NCBI GenBank assembly: GCA_028599115.1
Contig: JAQRMR010000099.1
Span: forward strand, 78,652-115,173
Length of the DNA: 36,522 nucleotides
DNA from: Methyloprofundus sp.
GTDB taxonomy: Bacteria > Pseudomonadota > Gammaproteobacteria > Methylococcales > Methylomonadaceae
Reading direction: 5' to 3'
Shown here: piece by piece, positions 8,238 through 15,995 of the stretch
Layout: the number at the start of each line of letters is the position of its first letter
Position numbering within the stretch: the first letter of the stretch is position 1
Program-made: the position numbers and the translations under genes
Notes under the pieces: model-generated
Seen by the model: only the letters and a program-made list of their open reading frames with translations
What the model was told of the DNA's origin: nothing
The model's database searches: none

Positions 8238-9771
8238 TATTTTGTCTCTGACTTTTCCCGCCACTAAATAGCTGATAAGCAGGGTTTTTCGTTTCTTCTA
8301 CATATAGAAAACCTAAAGCATCAAAGCATAATTGCAATGCTTTCTTTTCTGTTGCTTTCAGCTGCACACCAATTAATACCTTACCAAAAGCTGCGCCATG
8401 ATTTCGATAATGAAATAAGCTAATATTCCACTGACTCCCTAGCGACGTTAAAAACTTTAATAAGGCCGCTGGTCTTTCGGGGAATTCTAAACTATAAATC
8501 ACTTCTTGCAATTCACAAGGCGCATGACCGCCCACCATATAGCGTACATGCTCTTTTGCCAGCTCATTTTGGGTCATATCAGTCACAGAAAAACCCTTCT
8601 CTTCCAACTTAGAAATAATACTTAATTTATCCCCTTCTACGCCGGTACTGGAAATGCCCGCAAAAATTTGTGCTTGGTGATCATTAAAATAACGATAATT
8701 AAATTCCGTAATATTCCGTCGACCTAATAATTTACAAAAAGTTAAAAAACTCCCTGCTTTTTCAGGAATGGTTACCGCTAATAAGATTTCTTTTTGTTCG
8801 CCGACTTGGCTACGTTCAGCCACATAACGCAAGCGATCAAAATTAATATTGGCTCCACTTTCTATGGCAACCAAAGTTTTACCTTCTAACTGCTCGCGCT
8901 CTGCATATTTTTTTAACCCTGCCAAAGACAAAGCGCCTGCTGGTTCAGCTACGGAACGTGTATCTTCGAAAATATCTTTAATCGCCGAACAAATTTCATC
9001 GGTATTGACGGTAACGACTTCATCAACAAAAAGCCTTGCTAAACGAAAAGGCTCTTTGCCAATTTGCTTAACGGCAACGCCATCGGCAAATAAACCCACT
9101 TGTTTTATAGTAGTACGCTTGTTTGCCTGCAAAGCCCTATTTAAACAATCAGAGTCATCAGGCTCTACACCAATAATTTTAATATTCGGGCGTACAAACT
9201 TTGCATAAACAGCAATACCTGCAATTAAACCACCACCACCCACAGGCACAAAAATAGCATCGATATCTTGAGTCTTTTGACGAAATATCTCCATCGCGAT
9301 CGTGCCCTGCCCGGCAATCACATCCGCATCATCATACGGATGAATAAAGGTCATTTTTTGTTCTTTTGCTAAAGCCTTTGCATGCTTATAAGCATCATCA
9401 AACGCATCACCAATCAGCACAACTTTTGCGCCAAAAGCTTTCACTGCACTTACTTTAATCTCAGGCGTTGTTTTAGGCATCACAATTAATGCGGTAATGC
9501 CTAATTTCTGCGCAGACAAAGCTACCCCTTGTGCATGATTTCCCGCCGAAGCCGCAATGACTCCATTTTGTTTTTCAGCCTCACTTAAAAAAGCAATTTT
9601 ATTGTAAGCGCCTCGGATTTTGAAGGAAAAAACAGCTTGTAAATCCTCCCGCTTTAAATAAACAGAATTATTAATACGCTTAGATAAGACCGGCGCAAAA
9701 TCTAACGGCGTTTCTTGAGCGACATCGTAAACTTTCGCTCGGAGAATTTTTTTTATATAGTCTTGTGGCAT
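8230..9771 (-). CDS. ilvA: Threonine ammonia-lyase, biosynthetic (threonine dehydratase)
   Basis: This 513-residue enzyme deaminates threonine to 2-oxobutanoate, the first step of isoleucine synthesis. The PLP-binding lysine is Lys51 in SFKIRGAYNK. SAGNHAQGVALSA and the PVGGGGLIAG phosphate-binding loop are conserved. The C-terminal third (about 325-513) contains two ACT-like regulatory domains, with AGSFLTFCKLLGRRNITEFNYR and ERPAALLKFLTSL. That is the isoleucine/valine-responsive biosynthetic form rather than the short catabolic TdcB. Length equals E. coli IlvA (514). It is the first gene of an unusual ilvA-kdsD-kdsB unit, divergent from the glycosyltransferase block. Confidence 0.95.
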   Translation of the reverse strand: MPQDYIKKILRAKVYDVAQETPLDFAPVLSKRINNSVYLKREDLQAVFSFKIRGAYNKIAFLSEAEKQNGVIAASAGNHAQGVALSAQKLGITALIVMPKTTPEIKVSAVKAFGAKVVLIGDAFDDAYKHAKALAKEQKMTFIHPYDDADVIAGQGTIAMEIFRQKTQDIDAIFVPVGGGGLIAGIAVYAKFVRPNIKIIGVEPDDSDCLNRALQANKRTTIKQVGLFADGVAVKQIGKEPFRLARLFVDEVVTVNTDEICSAIKDIFEDTRSVAEPAGALSLAGLKKYAEREQLEGKTLVAIESGANINFDRLRYVAERSQVGEQKEILLAVTIPEKAGSFLTFCKLLGRRNITEFNYRYFNDHQAQIFAGISSTGVEGDKLSIISKLEEKGFSVTDMTQNELAKEHVRYMVGGHAPCELQEVIYSLEFPERPAALLKFLTSLGSQWNISLFHYRNHGAAFGKVLIGVQLKATEKKALQLCFDALGFLYVEETKNPAYQLFSGGKSQRQNNE

Positions 9772-9876
9772 TGCTCAATAGGAGGAAAGAGTCCAATAGT
9801 TAAGCGTATTTTACCCGAGTACTGGCTAATAAGTCGCGGGGTAATATTTAGCGCTTAAAATTGCATATAAAAGAAA

Positions 9877-9889
9877 CCATTAATAATGG
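9877..9889. promoter_or_regulatory. Small perfect palindrome in the ilvA/glycosyltransferase divergent spacer
   Basis: CCATTA-A-TAATGG is a perfect 6-bp dyad 40 bp upstream of the first glycosyltransferase start. The 157-bp spacer must hold promoters for both directions. This dyad is a possible operator, but it is AT-rich and short, so it could be chance. Confidence 0.2.
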
Positions 9890-9928
9890 TAAAATTCATC
9901 AATTACTTATCAAAAAATGTCGTGCTAA

Positions 9929-10666
9929 ATGAATAAAAGCGTCAATATAATTTGTATGAAATGGGGAGATAAATTTCCTGCACTCTATGTAAACAGACTG
10001 TATAGCATGGTTTTAAAAAACACCACTATACCCTTTCGCTTTATCTGCTTTACTGATAATTCAACCGACATACATCCTGATGTGGAAATTCAAGCTTTAC
10101 CTGAATTACACATTCCTAATGGACTTCCTGAGAGAGGGTGGCGCAAATTAACAGTTTTCGCTGAAAATTTCGGTAACTTATCTGGAACGACGCTCTTTTT
10201 AGATTTAGATATAGTGATTGTTGATAGTATTGACGAATTTTTCACTTATCCTGGTGATTTTTTAATTGCGCATGATAAGCATCGCCCCGCTCGGCTAGAA
10301 GGAAATTCCTCGGTATTTCGTTTTGAGATTGGGCAGCACCCTGAAATACTCAGTTACTTTATAGAAAATTTCAGCCAAATTAGGCAAGAAGTTCGCCATG
10401 AACAAGCCTATTTATCACGGGAAATAAAAAAAACATCCCGCTTAAACTTTTGGCCTGATGAATGGGTTCCCAGTTTTAAATACCGCTGCGCACCTTCGTG
10501 GATCAAGTCTTGGTTTCAAGCACCTAGCATTCCTGATGGAGCTAAAATTATTTTATTTCATGGGCTACCTAATCCACCAGAAGCCATAAAAGGAATCAGT
10601 GGCAAGTGGCATCGTCATATTAAACCATCCCCATGGATTAAGGATTATTGGAAGGAAGAATGCTAG
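9929..10666 (+). CDS. Putative glycosyltransferase, GT-A fold, lipopolysaccharide locus
   Basis: This 245-residue protein has no signal peptide. NIICMKWGDKFPALYVNRLY opens a nucleotide-sugar-type fold, and the metal-binding DxD appears as LFLDLDIVIV (Asp92-Leu-Asp94). Overall it resembles GT8-like or capsule/LPS glycosyltransferases. The sugar donor and acceptor cannot be read from sequence. It opens a five-gene plus-strand block with waaA, a WaaL/Wzy-like protein and msbA, so addition of a core sugar is the likely role. Its 3' end overlaps the next start by 7 bp. Confidence 0.65.
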   Translation: MNKSVNIICMKWGDKFPALYVNRLYSMVLKNTTIPFRFICFTDNSTDIHPDVEIQALPELHIPNGLPERGWRKLTVFAENFGNLSGTTLFLDLDIVIVDSIDEFFTYPGDFLIAHDKHRPARLEGNSSVFRFEIGQHPEILSYFIENFSQIRQEVRHEQAYLSREIKKTSRLNFWPDEWVPSFKYRCAPSWIKSWFQAPSIPDGAKIILFHGLPNPPEAIKGISGKWHRHIKPSPWIKDYWKEEC

Positions 10667-11586
10667 AGGATTTAGAGGTCGCTATCTTTTCTTACAATAG
10701 AGGAAAATATCTTAAAAACTGTATCGAGTCGGTATTAGAACATTTACCAGGCGCTAAAATAACCGTTTTCGATGACTACAGTGATGACCCAGAAACAGTT
10801 GCATACCTTCAGTCTCTAGGTGAAATGTTTGTTTTAGGTAGTCAAGCGGGTAATTCACGGCACGGCAACCTTTATCATAATATGCAACTCGCTTTACAAC
10901 ATTCATCAAGGCGATTTTTACTTTTATTACAAGATGATTTACAGGTACTAAGAACATTAAAGCCGCTGGATATGGAGCATATGCAGCAAATTTTTCATGA
11001 TCCAGATATTGCTTTTTTACGCCCTCAATTTATGAAGTTTAGTGATGGTATTCGTAATACAGAGCTACTCGATCCCAGTACAGCATTGCGTGCCTACTTA
11101 CCCAAAGCCAGCTATTCAGATAATTCATTTGTTCATGCTTATAGTGATATTGTGCTCTGTGATACCCCAAAACTAAAAAAGCTTCATTGGCAATTTGCTC
11201 ATACTGAAAGAAAAAATCAAATTCAAGCGCTCAAATATTTTAAACATATGCCTTTTATGGCGGATAGTTTTATTTTCTATTGCCCCGAGGTTCCTTGTTA
11301 TAGAAACAAGAAATTGCTCTTAGCCAGCAAAATAGTTCAGAAAAAATTAAAAGGCAAGATATCTGCTTATCACCCACTGACTGAAGAGCAAAATAAGACA
11401 TTTACCCAGCGTAGCATTCATATTTGGCCGATTGCTGAAGATTTTTTAACGGCAACAATTAATACCGTGGTCAAACCTTTTGTCTATCAAGATTATAAAA
11501 AGACTTTCTGGTTACGCAGTCTCTATAAATTAGAAAGAGGGCTCGATAAGTTCATGCAATGTACTGCATTCCTCTTCAAAAAATAA
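10660..11586 (+). CDS. Putative glycosyltransferase, GT2-like
   Basis: This 308-residue protein begins with EVAIFSYNRGKYLKNCIESVLEHLP, the usual start of a GT2-type (GT-A) domain. TVFDDYSDDP (about 38-47) and LLLLQDDLQV are the two acidic motifs expected for nucleotide-sugar and metal binding. I chose the ATG at 10660 because GGAAGGA at 10650-10656 is a good ribosome-binding site; an upstream in-frame TTG at 10648 is less likely. The C-terminal third is less conserved in character. It overlaps the previous gene and ends one base before waaA, so it is probably a core-oligosaccharide enzyme in the same operon. Substrate unknown. Confidence 0.65.
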   Translation: MLEDLEVAIFSYNRGKYLKNCIESVLEHLPGAKITVFDDYSDDPETVAYLQSLGEMFVLGSQAGNSRHGNLYHNMQLALQHSSRRFLLLLQDDLQVLRTLKPLDMEHMQQIFHDPDIAFLRPQFMKFSDGIRNTELLDPSTALRAYLPKASYSDNSFVHAYSDIVLCDTPKLKKLHWQFAHTERKNQIQALKYFKHMPFMADSFIFYCPEVPCYRNKKLLLASKIVQKKLKGKISAYHPLTEEQNKTFTQRSIHIWPIAEDFLTATINTVVKPFVYQDYKKTFWLRSLYKLERGLDKFMQCTAFLFKK

Positions 11587-11587
11587 G

Positions 11588-12847
11588 ATGAAAATTATTT
11601 ATACGCTGATTTTTACCCTACTAACGCCTTTTATCTTATTACGCCTTTACTGGAAGGGCATTAAAACACCGGCTTACCGCCAGCGCTGGCAAGAGCGCTT
11701 AGGTGTTTATAATCAAAAACATCCAAAAAACACCCTTTGGTTTCATGCTGTTTCGCTAGGAGAGGCAGAGGCTGTTTTTCCGTTAATTAAACAATTACAG
11801 TCTGCTTACCCTCAACAATCAATATTAGTTACTACCACGACAGTAACAGGCTCTTCGAGAATCCAATCGGTATTAGGTAGCACGGTGAGTCATGTTTATT
11901 TACCTTATGATACTCCTTGCGCTCTACAGCGTTTCTTCGGGCATTTTCAGCCTAAAATAGCTGTCATAATGGAGAAAGAAATGTGGCCGAACTTATTTTC
12001 TGAGTGTGGTAAACGCAAACTCCCTCTATTTATTATCAATGCCCGTTTATCTGAAAAATCTGCGCATCATTACAAAAAAATATCTCGCTTAGTACACCCT
12101 ACGCTCCGTAATGTGACGCATATCCTGGCTCAAACAGAAGAGGATCGCCAACACTTCATTCATATTGGTGCAGCACAGAATAAAGTAACAGTTTCAGGGA
12201 ATTTAAAATTTGATATTACACCATCAAAAAGTTTGCTTGCCCAAGGGAAATCATTAAAAGACACTCTTTTTAATAAACGATTTGTTTGGGTTGTAGCAAG
12301 CACTCATAAAGGTGAAGAAGCACGGCTAATCAATTGCTACCAAAGTCTCAAAAAAACAATTCCTGAGTTATTACTGCTGCTTGTTCCTCGACACCCTGAA
12401 AGATTTTCAGAAGTAAAAGCTTTAGTTAATGAAAAAAAACTCCAGCTTGTTATGCGTAGCAGTCATCAGAACTGCAGCCCAGAAACAGATGTTTATATAG
12501 CTGATACTGTAGGGGAATTAAAAATGCTTTATGCAGCAGCGGATATTTGTTTTGTTGGCGGAAGCCTCTTACCTGTTGGTGGGCATAATATATTAGAACC
12601 ATTGTCTGTCGGAACCCCCACTCTATTTGGCTCTTATATGTTTAACTTTAAAGAAATTACAGCGCATGTCATCGCCCAAAAAGCCTGCATTCAATGTAAA
12701 ACTGAAGATGAAGTTGTCTTAAACATAAAAAATCTATACAAAAACAAGCCAGATAGAGAGCTATTAACCCAAAATGGGCATTCATTTCTACAGAAAAATA
12801 CCGGTGCAATGAAAAGTACCCTACAAACTTTGAGCCCCTACTTATGA
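11588..12847 (+). CDS. waaA: 3-deoxy-D-manno-octulosonic acid transferase (Kdo transferase)
   Basis: This 419-residue inner-membrane GT-B enzyme adds Kdo from CMP-Kdo to lipid IVA. An N-terminal membrane anchor (about 1-20) is followed by the WaaA block WFHAVSLGEAEAVFPLI and by MEKEMWPNLFSECGKRKLPL. The C-terminal nucleotide-binding half has FVGGSLLPVGGHNILEP and GTPTLFG. Length is close to E. coli WaaA (425). Whether it adds one or two Kdo residues cannot be told from sequence. Its stop overlaps the next start as ATGA. Confidence 0.95.
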   Translation: MKIIYTLIFTLLTPFILLRLYWKGIKTPAYRQRWQERLGVYNQKHPKNTLWFHAVSLGEAEAVFPLIKQLQSAYPQQSILVTTTTVTGSSRIQSVLGSTVSHVYLPYDTPCALQRFFGHFQPKIAVIMEKEMWPNLFSECGKRKLPLFIINARLSEKSAHHYKKISRLVHPTLRNVTHILAQTEEDRQHFIHIGAAQNKVTVSGNLKFDITPSKSLLAQGKSLKDTLFNKRFVWVVASTHKGEEARLINCYQSLKKTIPELLLLLVPRHPERFSEVKALVNEKKLQLVMRSSHQNCSPETDVYIADTVGELKMLYAAADICFVGGSLLPVGGHNILEPLSVGTPTLFGSYMFNFKEITAHVIAQKACIQCKTEDEVVLNIKNLYKNKPDRELLTQNGHSFLQKNTGAMKSTLQTLSPYL

Positions 12848-14064
12848 CACCTCCTCTCATGCCAAATCAATATAAAACATACTTTAATTACTTCTGCGGC
12901 ATTATTCCTGCGTGCCTTCTTGTTATTCCTGCGGCTGGAGAAGTGGCATTTGCTCTTATTTCACTTTATAGCTTGGTTTATTGCTATCAGCAAAAAATCA
13001 ACCCCTTTACTAACGAGCAAACCAAAGTAATCTCTTATATTTGTCTCTTTTATTTTGCTGTCGCCTTACTGTCTATTCTCGCTTCCGATATATCCCTCTA
13101 TGCTTTTAAACGCTTAGGCACAAATATTCATTTCCTATTCGCGCCGTGGCTGGCGGTGCTCTTAGCAAAAAACCTAAATAAACAGACTCTTAGTATCGCT
13201 TTTAAAATAGGCGCACTATTAGCCGGTATTATTGCCCTTACCCAATATTTCTATTTAGGCCAGCGCGCTCATGGCACCGTGAATGCGATTCCCTTTGGCG
13301 ATATTGCCTTATTACTGAGCTTTTTCTCAATTATCAATATCTACCATGAAAGTAAGCCACAAAAATACTTTAGCCTTTTTAGTTTTAGTTTAGGCTGCTG
13401 TGCGGTCATTTTCTCATTATCGAGAGGTGCATGGGTTACCCTGCCCTTTTTATTTATAGTGATGTTATTTTTATGGTACAAGCAAAAAGTTATCACACTT
13501 AAAAGCTTGGTTCTTCTAAGCCTTATAGGCAGTATGCTAATAGCAACCGCTGGATTTACCCCGCAAGTACAATCTCGGTTTAATGCCATAAAGCAAGATA
13601 TTCAGGCTTATGAACACAATAAATTAACTTCCGTAGGACTGCGGATAGCATTATGGGAGGTCGCAATGAAAGCCATTCCCACACACCCTATTTTAGGTTT
13701 TGGGCTGCATAATAAACAACAAGTCCCCATTAATTTTCTAGAAAATGAAGACTTAAAACAATCACTACACCAACTTGGACATTTTCATAATGAATACTTA
13801 ACCACGCTTGTCACCAAAGGGAGTATCGGGCTGATCAGCTTACTGCTACTGCTACTGGCTCCTGTATTTTTATTTTATCCCAGTTTATTAAGCACACAAC
13901 ATCACTTTCTAGCCAGTCTTATTTTTCTATTAACGACCGGCTATGCTAGCTTTGGCTTAACTAACCTCGCTTTTGGGCACGGAATTATGAATACATTTTT
14001 TGTCTTTATTTTAGCCGCGACAACGGCCGCAACCCCTTCTAACAGCCGCTCAATGCTGACATAA
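12844..14064 (+). CDS. O-antigen ligase/polymerase family membrane protein (Wzy_C/WaaL type)
   Basis: This 406-residue polytopic protein has about ten or more hydrophobic segments. The central region has FSLSRGAWVTLPFLF followed by a periplasmic loop with LRIALWEVAMKAIPTHPILGFG and GHFHNEYL. This arginine and histidine pattern is characteristic of the Wzy_C (PF04932) domain shared by O-antigen ligases and polymerases. Its position between waaA and msbA favours a WaaL ligase, but polymerase activity cannot be excluded. It starts inside the waaA stop codon (ATGA) and ends 4 bp before msbA. Confidence 0.8.
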   Translation: MTPPLMPNQYKTYFNYFCGIIPACLLVIPAAGEVAFALISLYSLVYCYQQKINPFTNEQTKVISYICLFYFAVALLSILASDISLYAFKRLGTNIHFLFAPWLAVLLAKNLNKQTLSIAFKIGALLAGIIALTQYFYLGQRAHGTVNAIPFGDIALLLSFFSIINIYHESKPQKYFSLFSFSLGCCAVIFSLSRGAWVTLPFLFIVMLFLWYKQKVITLKSLVLLSLIGSMLIATAGFTPQVQSRFNAIKQDIQAYEHNKLTSVGLRIALWEVAMKAIPTHPILGFGLHNKQQVPINFLENEDLKQSLHQLGHFHNEYLTTLVTKGSIGLISLLLLLLAPVFLFYPSLLSTQHHFLASLIFLLTTGYASFGLTNLAFGHGIMNTFFVFILAATTAATPSNSRSMLT

Positions 14065-14068
14065 TCTC

Positions 14069-15829
14069 ATGAAACAAAAATCAATACCCGCTCTATCTGG
14101 CATATCCACCTATAAGCGACTTTTAAAGTACTTATTGCCTTCACTTAAATTCTTTATTGTCAGTATTATTGGCTTTGCAATGATTGCCCTCGCTCAGCCA
14201 CTGCTTGCTGAAATGATAAAAATAATTATCGAGACTTTAGAAAAGGGTAATAAATCGGATACTCAATATTTACCTTTATATATAATTGCATTAGTTAGCT
14301 TCAGGAGTTTAGGGGCTTTTTTAGGGAACTACTTTTTAATTAAGGTTTCTGTCAATGTTGTACATAAATTACGTAGTGAGATATTTAATCACTACACCCA
14401 ACTATCAACAGAATACTTTGATGCACAGAATAGTGGCAACTTAATCTCTTTAATTACCTATAACGTTGCCGAAGTAGCCCGATCAGCAACAGACTCTGTA
14501 CGAATTTTTGTTCGTGAAGGCCTTACGGCCATCGGCCTGCTTGCTTATTTAACATGGGTTAATTGGCAGTTAACACTCATTTTCCTTGCTATTGCGCCTA
14601 TCATTGCCATTCTCGTTACCTTTGTTAGTAAACGCCTAAGAGCATTAAGTAAAAACATTCAAAATTCCATGGGCGATATGACCCATATCACCTCTGAATT
14701 AGTGCTCGGAAACCGTGTGGTTAAATGTTTTGGTGGCTCCCAGTACGAGTCTCAACGCTTTAAAGAAAATAGCCTGTTTAATAAACAACAATCATTAAAA
14801 GTTGGTTTGTTTACTTCCATTCAGAATCCTATTATGCAATTACTTGTAGCGTTTGCCTTAGCAACTCTACTTTTTTTTGCTTTACAGTTAATGCAAGAAG
14901 CAAGTACCGGTTCTTTTGTTTCTTACTTACTGGCTGCTTTTATGATGCCAAAATCAATTCAACAACTCACTAATGCCAATAATGACATCCAAAAAGGCAT
15001 TGCAGCAGCAAGTGATATTTTTGAGGTTTTGGATGTTGAAGTTGAAAAAGACTTAGGAACTCAAACCACAATAGTAGGTAAAGGGGAACTAACATTTAAA
15101 AACCTTTCTTTTAACTACCCTAACTCCAAAAAACCAGCACTCAAGAACATTAACCTGAACATTAAGCCAGGACAAACTATAGCAATTGTTGGCGCTTCTG
15201 GCAGTGGAAAAACAACACTGACCAACCTTATTCCACGCTTTTATGATTATAACCAAGGAAAAATTTTATTAGATGGTGTAGAAATTACCAAGTACACTTT
15301 AGAAACATTAAGAGAACAAATTGCTTTGGTCACTCAAAATATCACTTTATTTAATGATACTGTCTTTAATAATATTGCTTATGGTTCATTAGAAGGGGTC
15401 GCAGAAAAAGATGTTTTGCAAGCAGCTGAGGATGCTTATGCCACAGAGTTTATTAACAACTTAGCTCACGGTATGCAAACTGAGATTGGCGAGCATGGTA
15501 TTCAGTTATCCGGTGGCCAACGCCAACGTTTAGCCATTGCTCGAGCTTTATTAAAAAATGCACCATTATTAATTTTAGATGAGGCTACTTCTGCTTTAGA
15601 TACACATTCTGAGCGCTATATCCAAAAAGCCTTGGAACATGTCATGGCCAATAGAACCACTATCGTCATTGCACACCGCTTATCAACCATAGAAAATGCC
15701 GATGTTATTTTAGTCATGGAACAAGGTGAGATTGTGGAACGCGGTTCACATACTAAATTATTAGAAAAACAAGGGGCTTACGCTGCTTTGCATGCTTTGC
15801 AGTTTACTGAAGTAGAAACTAAGCTGTAA
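14069..15829 (+). CDS. msbA: Lipid A/lipopolysaccharide flippase, MsbA-type ABC exporter
   Basis: This 586-residue half-transporter has a six-helix membrane domain (about 1-310) and a C-terminal ATPase. Walker A GASGSGKTT lies at about 375-383, the ABC signature LSGGQRQRLAIARAL at about 480-494 and Walker B LLILDEATSALD at about 501-512. A switch His follows in VIAHRLST. The length and the fused half-transporter layout match MsbA (582 in E. coli), which flips core-lipid A across the inner membrane. Location at the end of the waaA/ligase operon supports this over a multidrug exporter. Confidence 0.9.
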   Translation: MKQKSIPALSGISTYKRLLKYLLPSLKFFIVSIIGFAMIALAQPLLAEMIKIIIETLEKGNKSDTQYLPLYIIALVSFRSLGAFLGNYFLIKVSVNVVHKLRSEIFNHYTQLSTEYFDAQNSGNLISLITYNVAEVARSATDSVRIFVREGLTAIGLLAYLTWVNWQLTLIFLAIAPIIAILVTFVSKRLRALSKNIQNSMGDMTHITSELVLGNRVVKCFGGSQYESQRFKENSLFNKQQSLKVGLFTSIQNPIMQLLVAFALATLLFFALQLMQEASTGSFVSYLLAAFMMPKSIQQLTNANNDIQKGIAAASDIFEVLDVEVEKDLGTQTTIVGKGELTFKNLSFNYPNSKKPALKNINLNIKPGQTIAIVGASGSGKTTLTNLIPRFYDYNQGKILLDGVEITKYTLETLREQIALVTQNITLFNDTVFNNIAYGSLEGVAEKDVLQAAEDAYATEFINNLAHGMQTEIGEHGIQLSGGQRQRLAIARALLKNAPLLILDEATSALDTHSERYIQKALEHVMANRTTIVIAHRLSTIENADVILVMEQGEIVERGSHTKLLEKQGAYAALHALQFTEVETKL

Positions 15830-15850
15830 AGCATTATTTAATGCTAGTTT
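15830..15850 (+). terminator. Weak hairpin plus T-rich tail after msbA
   Basis: AGCATT (15830-15835) and AATGCT (15840-15845) form a 6-bp stem with a 4-nt loop directly after the msbA stop. The tail AGTTTTAT follows. The stem is short and AT-rich, so this would be a weak terminator. Confidence 0.3.
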
Positions 15851-15907
15851 TATATAATTCAAAACTCACTAGCAACTAAAAAACCGCTTAACCTCTAAAA
15901 GTACCGC

Positions 15908-15939
15908 GTATTAATGCTACTTAAAAGTAGCATTAATAC
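15908..15939. terminator. Perfect 15-bp inverted repeat between convergent msbA and UPF0182 genes
   Basis: GTATTAATGCTACTT (15908-15922) and its exact complement (15925-15939) flank a 2-bp centre. This gives a near-perfect hairpin between two converging genes, the position expected for a bidirectional transcription stop. No long T-run follows on either side, so a protein-binding dyad is an alternative. Confidence 0.4.
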
Positions 15940-15995
15940 CATAAAGTACAAGTTTCAACCTCCATTCCTCATGACATCTCAATATGGCTCTGCTT

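Noticed and set aside
7290-8264. Longer GTG start for kdsD
   Set aside because: It would place nine extra residues inside ilvA; the ATG at 8237 overlaps the ilvA stop in the usual way.
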